Positions 23,414 to 30,535 of a DNA stretch of 46,456 bases are shown piece by piece. The notes beneath the pieces were generated by a model. It was not told the DNA's origin. It was given only the letters and a program-made list of their open reading frames with translations, and made no database searches. A program made the position numbers and the translations under genes. The DNA comes from an uncultured Shinella sp. (GTDB taxonomy: Bacteria; Pseudomonadota; Alphaproteobacteria; Rhizobiales; Rhizobiaceae), in contig NZ_CAMLFY010000023.1 in assembly GCF_946479415.1 (NCBI RefSeq), positions 1-46,456 of the forward strand, in the 5' to 3' direction. The stretch's first letter is position 1; each line of letters begins with the position of its first letter.

Positions 23414-23887
23414 TCACTGCCCCTGAGTTAGGCGCTTCGAGGACGACATGACCGACTGAGTGAGCGAAGACATCAGCGTCATGCCGGTTGCGAACTGTTG
23501 GGACTGCTCCAGCCGGTCGATCGCATGATTGAGGTCCGACACCTTGTCGCCGTCCCTGGTGCGTCCCGGATCGTCGGCAATCCGTATCTTGTCCGTACCC
23601 GAGGTGGCGTCTTCCGTCCGCGCGAAGAACGATACGAGGCGGTTGAGGAAACCGGACGAATAGTCACCTCCGGAGGGTTGCGTGACAACCGACTGAGGCA
23701 CATCCGCTTGCGGGATCACTTTTCGCAGGCCGGTCAGGATCTCTCTGTCGACCGGCAGCGGCTGCGCCAAAGCAGTCTCGTTTCCAATCCGGTTTGCGAC
23801 AACCTGCTGGACAGGCTGAGACGCGTCCCGCGCGACAGCCTCGATCGGTGCCGGCATTGCACGATTATGCGATCCATCCGCGCTCAT
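23414..23887 (-). CDS. sctI: candidate T3SS inner-rod protein SctI (NopB/NolB position)
   Basis: A 157-aa protein with a disordered, Pro/Gln-rich N-terminal two-thirds and a helical C-terminus DLNHAIDRLEQSQQFATGMT followed by LMSSLTQSVMSSSKRLTQGQ. This resembles the C-terminal helix of inner-rod proteins (SctI/HrpB-type) that end inside the export gate. In rhizobial clusters nopB (nolB) lies immediately before rhcJ, exactly as here. ATG 23887 has a weak AGGG upstream. No signal peptide is seen, which agrees with secretion by the T3SS itself. Name by position and C-terminal pattern. Confidence 0.7.
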   Translation of the reverse strand: MSADGSHNRAMPAPIEAVARDASQPVQQVVANRIGNETALAQPLPVDREILTGLRKVIPQADVPQSVVTQPSGGDYSSGFLNRLVSFFARTEDATSGTDKIRIADDPGRTRDGDKVSDLNHAIDRLEQSQQFATGMTLMSSLTQSVMSSSKRLTQGQ

Positions 23888-23925
23888 CAAATAAACCCTA
23901 GACGCAAAACAAACTGGAAACACGA

Positions 23926-23942
23926 GAGCCCGTCACGGGCTC
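23926..23942 (-). terminator. stem-loop after the 85-aa gene
   Basis: GAGCCCG-TCA-CGGGCTC is a perfect 7-bp hairpin that overlaps the stop codon of the 85-aa gene, between it and sctI. On the transcript it is followed by T-rich sequence with GTTTGTTTTG about 15-25 bases on. It may partly end transcripts so that the first gene is made in excess over sctI-sctU. Confidence 0.55.
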
Positions 23943-24198
23943 AGCCTTCATCACCCTCGTCGATCGCTTCCTTGACGAAATTGAAGAGGGAGTTGTTGAG
24001 CATGAGCGTGTTGGAGATCATGCCGGGCAAAAACGCCTCCACCGCGGCATCGAGTATGTCCTCTTCGCTGGCCGGATCGATTTTCCGGGTCGCGCTCGTC
24101 GGTGCCGTTACACCACCCGTCAGCGATTCACTGGATCCTCCGGCTGTAGAGGGAATACCTGCATCGAAGTCTACGGAATCGACTGCCACTGACGACAT
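23941..24198 (-). CDS. 85-aa leader protein of the sctI-sctU operon, possible needle subunit
   Basis: An 85-aa protein without signal peptide. The first 40 residues are Ser/Thr/Gly-rich and probably unfolded; the rest forms helices (ASEEDILDAAVEAFLPGMIS, NTLMLNNSLFNFVKEAIDEG). Length fits SctF needle proteins (80-90 aa) and the C-terminal amphipathic helix is compatible, but the usual needle residues are not clear enough to assign. It leads the long operon and is followed by a hairpin, suggesting high expression. AAAGGGGG abuts the ATG. Alternatives are a secreted regulator or a chaperone; the acidic tail and low size would fit either. Confidence 0.55.
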   Translation of the reverse strand: MSSVAVDSVDFDAGIPSTAGGSSESLTGGVTAPTSATRKIDPASEEDILDAAVEAFLPGMISNTLMLNNSLFNFVKEAIDEGDEG

Positions 24199-24508
24199 CC
24201 CCCTTTGGCTTTTGTTAATCGATGGCTAGTCAGTTATTTTCCTGATGTCAAATGCAATGGAAGTATATTGTTAATTTCATTCTTGAATCATAAGGATATA
24301 AAACGTGAAATCCTTCCGATTTCTCAAAGTATATCCGCATTGCGAACTTTTTATCCTTCTAATTGTCCATAAAGCGAATGACATATCCGATTTCGGCATT
24401 TATAATCATATTTTACAGTTCCGTTTTAATTTATTCTTTATTTGGTTTCTGAGCTAATTAGGCAGGAAAAAGCTGGCGCTGTTTCAAAGGGCCTGAGGTG
24501 AGAAGCCG
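24199..24508. other. AT-rich divergent promoter region
   Basis: The 310 bases between the 85-aa gene and the AraC gene are clearly more AT-rich than the genes around them and hold no gene. Features seen are GTTAATTTC (24270-24278), the core of the motif shared with two other T3SS upstream regions, and CGATTTCGG (24388-24396), also present at 25710-25718 before the candidate translocator. Promoters for the long T3SS operon and for the AraC gene should lie here. Confidence 0.5.
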
Positions 24509-25561
24509 ATGTCGGATAGTGGGGAACCACCCAAAAATAACAACTATTTCCGGTCGTGCGGCTCGGACGCGGATGCGCTCGGTGAGGCTCTGTCGACCCC
24601 GACGTCGAGAATTTTCGTTACGCCATCCCCGAATGCTCCATTGTCCTTCGATTGCGAACTCGCATCGACCCAATGGTTGAGGGTCGGTCGGTGCAGCTAC
24701 GAGGGCGATTTCGCCATGGAGCGGGAGGCCGCCACCGACAAACTCATCATGTTCCTGCCGCGCACCGGGATTTCGCTCATCAAGCTCGGCAAGCAGGAGG
24801 TGTTGTCACCACCCGGACGCGGGATCATCGTCGATGGCGCAGCCCAGACCGGGTACTGGTCCCGCGGCCCGCGTGAACATCTCGTCCTGATCATCGATGC
24901 GCCGGAATTGCGCCGACGCCTCACGTCGCGGCTACAGGACGAATGTTCCGGAAGCCTCGGCTTCGCCTTCGATGTCGATTTGACACGGGACGGCGGGCTC
25001 GTGCTCGATCAGCTTGCCCAAACGCTGCATGCTGGTCTTTCCAGCGGAGAAATTCTGCGGCAGGCGCCGCTGGCGCTCAATGCGATGATGGAAAGCCTAG
25101 TCCAGCTCTTGTTGGAAACGGTGCCTCATCGCTACTCGAACCTTCTCGATCGCTGTGTGGCAATGCCCGTGCCACGCCATGTGCGGCGCGCGATAGACTA
25201 TATGCACGCGCATGTCGGCGAGGCGATCACACTTGAGGATCTCGCAAAGGTGTGCGGCGTCAGTTCGCGCACGCTCCAACTGGGTTTCAAGCAGTTCCGG
25301 CAATCATCGCCCATGACCTATCTCCAATCCCTGCGGATGGAGAGGGTGCATGCGGATCTCAAAAACGCTTCCCCAGGTCAGACGGTCGCCGATATAGCTT
25401 TGAAATGGGGCTTTTCGCACCTTGGCCGCTTCGCTGCGGAATACCGCACGCGGTTCGGCGAGCGTCCCTCGGCCACGCTTCGTGGATCGTCCGGCGACAA
25501 GCAGGACGGAGACGATATCCCCGGTTTGCTCAATTTCCCCGGTCGGCATCGGCCTTTTTGA
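24509..25561 (+). CDS. AraC-family transcriptional activator in the T3SS cluster
   Basis: A 350-aa regulator. Residues about 40-200 form a ligand-type AraC_binding_2-like domain; residues about 225-325 form the double helix-turn-helix (ITLEDLAKVCGVSSRTLQLG, then TVADIALKWGFSHLGRFAAE). GAGGTGAGAAG precedes the ATG. It stands where rhizobial clusters of the NGR234 type would carry the two-component-type TtsI, and AraC proteins (HrpX/HrpB, ExsA) control many other T3SS, so it is the prime candidate activator. Its DNA-binding half is similar to that of the second AraC gene at 35160, sharing PRHVRRAI and LKWGF blocks. Signal unknown. Confidence 0.88.
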   Translation: MSDSGEPPKNNNYFRSCGSDADALGEALSTPTSRIFVTPSPNAPLSFDCELASTQWLRVGRCSYEGDFAMEREAATDKLIMFLPRTGISLIKLGKQEVLSPPGRGIIVDGAAQTGYWSRGPREHLVLIIDAPELRRRLTSRLQDECSGSLGFAFDVDLTRDGGLVLDQLAQTLHAGLSSGEILRQAPLALNAMMESLVQLLLETVPHRYSNLLDRCVAMPVPRHVRRAIDYMHAHVGEAITLEDLAKVCGVSSRTLQLGFKQFRQSSPMTYLQSLRMERVHADLKNASPGQTVADIALKWGFSHLGRFAAEYRTRFGERPSATLRGSSGDKQDGDDIPGLLNFPGRHRPF

Positions 25562-25840
25562 GGATGAGAGGAAGAATATTTTTGCAAATCTGTTTTTTAT
25601 CGAATTATAAAATACTATAAATTGGAGAAAATCTATAATTGCATCGTACAAATAACGAATATATCGTCCGTTTAGCGAAAAAATTCAAAAATTATAAACA
25701 TTTTATTGACGATTTCGGAATCGTGGATAATTTCCCGCCTCATTGGCTCCGGTGATTTCTTTCAAGGTCGCGCCCGGCGGAAGCGGTTTAGGGTGGGTGG
25801 TGATCGGGATCGGCAGGGCAAACCAAACGGGGGGATAAAT
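25562..25840. other. AT-rich upstream region of the candidate translocator
   Basis: These 279 bases hold no gene and have low GC content up to about 25735, then become GC-rich toward the start codon. An inverted repeat CGATT-TCGG-AATCG lies at 25710-25723, directly followed by the second copy of the shared motif. A long 5' untranslated leader is likely if the promoter lies in the AT-rich part. Confidence 0.5.
25721..25734. promoter_or_regulatory. shared motif upstream of T3SS units (copy 2)
   Basis: TCGTGGATAATTTC differs at one position from the copy at 13209-13222. It abuts the inverted repeat at 25710-25723. Binding by the AraC regulator encoded directly upstream is a reasonable guess; a chance match between AT-rich regions is not excluded. 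Confidence 0.35.
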
Positions 25841-28800
25841 ATGGTCGAGGCCGTCGGAAACCAGAACAATCCAAGCCATATCCAGAACGAACTCGAACGC
25901 CTAAACAGCTCAAGCCTGCGGGACGAGATCTATCGGGGTATCTTCGAGGGCTACAAAGATGACAAGCGCGACTTCCAGAGCATAGATGTCGTCCTCAATC
26001 CGGACAAATATTCCACCGAGCAGAAACTGATCACGCTTCTCGATCTTCTAGAGGCGAAGGAGAAGTACGAGAAATACAAGGAGCTTCCCAAGCGCTTCAG
26101 CGAGAAGCCGCTCAATCAGGAAGAAATTCTCAAGGATCTGACCAATGCGATCGCCATTCTGCAAAATGATCCGGCAACTATGTCTCTGCTCACGCGGAAA
26201 GTCTTCGAGGGTTTTCGCCATATCTTGAGCACAGGCAATCGTGTCGCGCCGGAAACCGAAACGGATGCCGCGAAGATCCTGGAAAATACGCTGACCCGCG
26301 ACAAGGAGATCAAGGACCTTCGTGAACTGCTCACCGGCAGCTTCAAGGCGGAGGTCGTCGATGGAGGCATCCTGAAGGAGGGACTGTCTTCCGGCAAGGA
26401 TATCCAGTCCGTTCTCCAGGAATACAGCAGCGCGCTTGCCTTCTACATGGCGGTCCTGCCGGGCGAGACGATGACCGCCAATGCCGATAAAATACAGGCG
26501 GCCTATAACGAGTTCTACCAGAAGGAAGTGTTGCCTCGCCTGCCTGACATGGGCGAGGCCCTCGATGGTTTGACCAAGGGCGTCGGCTCGGTGACGCCGC
26601 AGCTTCACGACAGCCTTATCGAAGGTCATGTCTTCGGCGAAGGCCTGTTCGACGCCGATCTCTTCAGCCAGTTGGGCAGCTACGCCAGGGGCGGCGAACG
26701 GACGGTGAGTGGCCGCGCCATCCCCGAGGTTTCCAAGCTGGACACGCTGTTCAGCTCGGGCCTCTTCGATGGAGCCTCGATGCGGCGGCTGCTGACGGAA
26801 AAGCATCTGACGCGGACCGACAAACCTATCTCCTCGGTTGAAGCGGTTGCGGGCGAAACGATCGACCTGATCGCGAAGAATTACGCAGGGGCCGGAAAGG
26901 AGACATTCAAGTCCGAACTCACGGCCTTGTTCCGCGAATTGTGGGGTGACTTCGTCGAGCTTGATGGTGGGGATATCCGCGGACTGGACGGCGCGATCGA
27001 TCGTTTCCTCCAGCGTAACGGCATTGGTGGTGAAATGGCGCAGGCGTTGCGCGATGGTGCCAAAATGCTGTTCGATGGCGCATCGCTGGCGTCGAACGTC
27101 GCGCGCGGTAAAACCATGACGCCTGCTGAAATTTCCGCGCTCATGATCATGTGCACAAAACTTGCCGGCGAGCACCTGGGTTCGACGGGAGCAACCTCCG
27201 GCCTGCGTGGGGAAGCGTCCAGGCCAGCCACGGATTTCAAGCTGAATACTTGGGACCAGTCTGTCCGCCAGGCGCACGATATCGAAACCCTCACGGATGC
27301 CGGCCGAAACCTGACGGATTTTATCAAACAGACGGATGCGCAAGCCATCGTTTTCGGCCCGGCGATGGAGCCCGGCGGCGTGGCGAGCCTGTTTTCCGAC
27401 ACGGTCTCCATCCTGGCTGAAAATCTGTTTGGCGGCGCGCAGAATACGGCCTTTGCAAGACAAACCTTCGCCAGCGATACGCTGACCATTCTGGAAGGCC
27501 TGTGGGAAAAGGTCTCGAAGGGCGAAATCTCGGCGGGAGACCTGCCCGGACACCTGGACCGACTGACAGCGAGGCTCGGTGCGCCGCAAGGCTCCGATAT
27601 CGGGGCGGGCGCCTATCGCGAGGCCGTGGCGCAGGCGGTTACCGCTCTCCTCAAGGCCGGGGCCTTGGTGTCACGCGTGCAGCCGAAGACGCTCGACCAG
27701 GACCTCGTTCAGCGCGGTGCGGACGGCAAATTCCATCGTATGAGCGGCCTTAACACGTATTCGGCACAGGAGATCAGCGCGATGATCTCCATTGCCACCG
27801 GTCTGGCCGGGCGGGGCATCGCGCACGGTGGGGCGACCCACTCGCTTCTGCGCGGTGAGCGTTCCGGTACTGCATCTTCCGACATTGCGGGCAAACTGTT
27901 CGGCGTCCAGAACAATGGCTGGGACGTCGATGTCTTCGGCAAATACGACATGAAGACGGTTCAAGAGGTCTCCGGCAAGATCACGGATCTCGTCCGGGAG
28001 CGCGCGCCTGATCTCGATATCGGCGATCCGACCGCTTTTGCCGAAAAATCCAGGGACCTCGAAGATATATTCGGTGACACGGTCAACTCCATGTCGCAGT
28101 CGTTCTTTGGTAACAATGTCGAGGATGGCGATCGTTTCAAAGGAAACGTGATGAGCCTCATCTACTACACCTGGTCCATGGCGAGGCCGGGCGGGGTGAC
28201 CGACGCGCTGGCAGCCGATCTGCTCAAGAAGGCTGTCGACGAGCGCATTACGCAACCGCCCAGCAATATGACGCTCACCGAATACAAGGATACGATCATC
28301 CGTTCGGTCAACGCCGTCCTGTACGGCGCGCGCACTGTCTATGCCGGATTCACGCTGGCACCGGGCGACAATGTGAGCCTTTCGGCGCTGGTTCTCTATG
28401 CGGCATCGACCGGCGTGAACGTCGCACAGGCTGTCGGCGAGGGGCTGAAGGCCTCCACTCTCACGCCGAACAGCCGGTTGAACGAATGGTCCAAGGTGGC
28501 CAGAAACCACACCGCGGATCTCGTCAAGCTGGGCGTCAACGTCTCCAATGCCCTCATCTTCACGACCTGGCTGCCGCTGGAAGTGCTGTGGCTTCTCCAG
28601 GACATCAAGGGAGGCGATCCCGTCAATATCACCCTGATCTCCGTCGGGCTTGCGGCGGACACCGTCATCGCGGGCGAAGCCATCGTCGGCGCGGGGATTT
28701 CGCTTGCGAATCTCCTAAACAGGCTGGCGACGATGGGGACCATTGGCCTGTCCGGCAGTGCAGGGACGCTCGCGCTGTCGAGCGCCTGGAGCCTCGCTTT

Positions 28801-29056
28801 CGGTGCGGCCAACCTCGTTTCCACCGCGGCTTGGATGGCCTATTCGATCTATCAGGGCATCAAGGACAAGAACGCTTTCAAAGCCCAGACGAGGGATATG
28901 GAGGCGACGCTGAAGCGGCTGGTCGACGATCCGATCAAGTTCGCGCGCGGCTTTCAATTCGGCCCGATCAAGATCGGCGATTTGGAAAAGCACGAGGCGA
29001 CGCCGCTCGATTGGGATTCGGTCATCGAGCGGCAAAAGATCCGCGTTTCGAGTTGA
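25841..29056 (+). CDS. large repeat protein, candidate NopX/HrpF-type T3SS translocator
   Basis: A 1071-aa protein without signal peptide. The N-terminal third is charged and helical and contains VVLNPDKYSTEQKLITLLDL (residues 50-69), like the short repeated units of HrpF/NolX proteins. Three diverged repeats of about 160-190 residues follow (about 330-445, 481-660, 704-860), each with a DTV/ELF-type helix and, in the first two, EISA-M/L...LAG. Residues about 900-1005 are strongly hydrophobic and would form two or three membrane helices; a 65-residue tail follows. HrpF and NopX share repeats plus C-terminal hydrophobic segments and insert in the host membrane. ATG 25841 has GGGGGA upstream. 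Longer than known NopX (about 600) or HrpF (about 800). An effector role is the alternative. Confidence 0.65.
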   Translation: MVEAVGNQNNPSHIQNELERLNSSSLRDEIYRGIFEGYKDDKRDFQSIDVVLNPDKYSTEQKLITLLDLLEAKEKYEKYKELPKRFSEKPLNQEEILKDLTNAIAILQNDPATMSLLTRKVFEGFRHILSTGNRVAPETETDAAKILENTLTRDKEIKDLRELLTGSFKAEVVDGGILKEGLSSGKDIQSVLQEYSSALAFYMAVLPGETMTANADKIQAAYNEFYQKEVLPRLPDMGEALDGLTKGVGSVTPQLHDSLIEGHVFGEGLFDADLFSQLGSYARGGERTVSGRAIPEVSKLDTLFSSGLFDGASMRRLLTEKHLTRTDKPISSVEAVAGETIDLIAKNYAGAGKETFKSELTALFRELWGDFVELDGGDIRGLDGAIDRFLQRNGIGGEMAQALRDGAKMLFDGASLASNVARGKTMTPAEISALMIMCTKLAGEHLGSTGATSGLRGEASRPATDFKLNTWDQSVRQAHDIETLTDAGRNLTDFIKQTDAQAIVFGPAMEPGGVASLFSDTVSILAENLFGGAQNTAFARQTFASDTLTILEGLWEKVSKGEISAGDLPGHLDRLTARLGAPQGSDIGAGAYREAVAQAVTALLKAGALVSRVQPKTLDQDLVQRGADGKFHRMSGLNTYSAQEISAMISIATGLAGRGIAHGGATHSLLRGERSGTASSDIAGKLFGVQNNGWDVDVFGKYDMKTVQEVSGKITDLVRERAPDLDIGDPTAFAEKSRDLEDIFGDTVNSMSQSFFGNNVEDGDRFKGNVMSLIYYTWSMARPGGVTDALAADLLKKAVDERITQPPSNMTLTEYKDTIIRSVNAVLYGARTVYAGFTLAPGDNVSLSALVLYAASTGVNVAQAVGEGLKASTLTPNSRLNEWSKVARNHTADLVKLGVNVSNALIFTTWLPLEVLWLLQDIKGGDPVNITLISVGLAADTVIAGEAIVGAGISLANLLNRLATMGTIGLSGSAGTLALSSAWSLAFGAANLVSTAAWMAYSIYQGIKDKNAFKAQTRDMEATLKRLVDDPIKFARGFQFGPIKIGDLEKHEATPLDWDSVIERQKIRVSS

Positions 29057-29166
29057 TCGCCGACGCCGGGGTTCGATCGGGGAGGCCGGCGAAACGCTGC
29101 TTGACCGCCGTGAGCACTGGCCACGCATTCCGTGGTTCACGTTACCGTAACCCGATATCACGAAGA

Positions 29167-29197
29167 ACCGTGGGCCGCCCTGCGGACGGCCCACGGT
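29167..29197. terminator. bidirectional terminator-like hairpin
   Basis: ACCGTGGGCCG (29167-29177) pairs perfectly with CGGCCCACGGT (29187-29197) around a 9-base loop. It stands between the converging large repeat protein gene and the binding-protein gene, ten bases from the latter's stop, and can serve both strands. No long T-run is seen. Confidence 0.7.
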
Positions 29198-29207
29198 GCC
29201 GGTTCCT

Positions 29208-30458
29208 TCACTGTTGGGCCATGATGTCATACAGGCGCTGCTGAACCGTCTCGACGGTGACGCGATCGTCGTTGAAGAAGTCGGCCAGGGCGCCGATCCA
29301 GCCCTCGGACATCTGCGATGGCATCGCCATGGACTGGGCGCTGACGCCGCTTTTTGCCGCGATCATTTCGAGGCCCTGGCGACCGCAGCGGTCGAGTTCA
29401 TGCGGATCGACGTCCATTCGTACGGGAAGCGACCCCTTCAGGCGGCTGAAAGCGACCTGATTGTCGCGATCGAGCACCATGCGCGCGAAGGCCTGCTGGG
29501 CCTCTGCCGCATCCGGCCTGTTCGTGATCGGGAAAGCAAAGGCGTCGATGACCATGAAGTAAGCGATTTCCGTTCCGGGTGCCAGGCTGCAGCCGAAATC
29601 CTTGTCGACCGCATATCCAAGGGCAACCAGCTCGCCTTTTGCCCAGTCTCCCATGAATTGCATGCCGGCGGCGCCCCGTCCGACGGCCGCCGTCGCATCC
29701 GCCCATGTCTTTTTCTCGCGCACCTGTTCCGGCTCCGCATAGCGCGACAGGCGCCGCAGCATTTCCAGGGCCTGGGTCATGCGTGCATCGCGCACCATCG
29801 CACTGTCGCCTTTGATGATCCGCGTGTAGCCTTCCGCTCCGAGCTGGTTGTACATGATGTCGTTGAAGAGAAGGGAGATTTCCCAGCGGCCGCCGCCAAG
29901 GGCTAGCGGCAGATGGCCCGCAGCCTTGATCCTGTCGGCCGCGGCGAATATCTCGTCCCAGGTTTGCGGCGTCTTCAGGTTCAGGTCGCGAAAAATGGCA
30001 TCGCTTGTCCACAGCCAGTTCTCGGCGTGAATGCTCGTCGGAGCGAAATAGGTCTTGTCTTTATAGGTTATGCGGTCGAGCACCGTTGCGGGCAATACGC
30101 TGCGCCAGTCGTCTTTCGTTGCCACGTCTTCGATATCGAGTACGATGCCCATCTCCGGCAGTTCGCGCGAGCCTTCATTGGCGTTCCACTGCATCACCGC
30201 AGGCGCATATCCGTTCGCGATACGGTCGCTGACGATCCGTTGCACCGCAAGCTTGTTTGCGGCCGGCAGATCGACCCATTGATTGCCAAGCTTGATCCAG
30301 GCCTTGCGGAAAACGTCGAGGGACGCGGCCTCGCTCTTGGACACCCAGAAATGGACGACATCGACGGTGCCGTGATGGTCGGCGGCCGAAGCGGTGGCTG
30401 TGTGCATCGCGAGCGCCATTGCCGATGCCAGGATGGCGTTTTTCATATTCTTTTTCAT
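29208..30458 (-). CDS. orphan sugar-type ABC solute-binding protein
   Basis: A 416-aa periplasmic protein of the SBP_bac_1 (UgpB/MalE-like) family. The signal peptide covers about residues 1-25 (ALAMHTATASA). Typical features are VDVVHFWVSKSEAASLDVFR at the mature N-terminus, NLKTPQTWDEIFAAADRIKA and GRGAAGMQFMGDWAKGELVA. GGAGGAG precedes the ATG. No permease or ATPase gene is adjacent, so it either uses a transporter encoded elsewhere or serves as a ligand sensor for a membrane receptor, such as the chemoreceptor operon next to it. The ligand is probably a carbohydrate or polyol; not determined. Confidence 0.85.
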   Translation of the reverse strand: MKKNMKNAILASAMALAMHTATASAADHHGTVDVVHFWVSKSEAASLDVFRKAWIKLGNQWVDLPAANKLAVQRIVSDRIANGYAPAVMQWNANEGSRELPEMGIVLDIEDVATKDDWRSVLPATVLDRITYKDKTYFAPTSIHAENWLWTSDAIFRDLNLKTPQTWDEIFAAADRIKAAGHLPLALGGGRWEISLLFNDIMYNQLGAEGYTRIIKGDSAMVRDARMTQALEMLRRLSRYAEPEQVREKKTWADATAAVGRGAAGMQFMGDWAKGELVALGYAVDKDFGCSLAPGTEIAYFMVIDAFAFPITNRPDAAEAQQAFARMVLDRDNQVAFSRLKGSLPVRMDVDPHELDRCGRQGLEMIAAKSGVSAQSMAMPSQMSEGWIGALADFFNDDRVTVETVQQRLYDIMAQQ

Positions 30459-30535
30459 GACTTATCTCCTCCGGGGAATTACCGCCGGCCGCATCGGCCG
30501 GCTCAGGATCAATTCATCTTTGTCCGTGATATGGG

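Noticed and set aside
12146..24198. Flagellar export operon instead of T3SS
   Set aside because: SctJ is a lipoprotein, a T3SS secretin N-domain is present, no hook, rod or filament genes occur, and gene order matches rhizobial rhc clusters.
13136..25840. tts box (TtsI operator) in the T3SS promoter regions
   Set aside because: No sequence matching the known tts-box pattern was seen by eye in the three upstream regions; the shared motif found is different.
26048..27589. 513-codon minus-strand frame inside the large repeat protein gene
   Set aside because: No ribosome site or domain, Arg/Gln-rich composition; the forward frame shows internal repeats and a coherent hydrophobic C-terminus.
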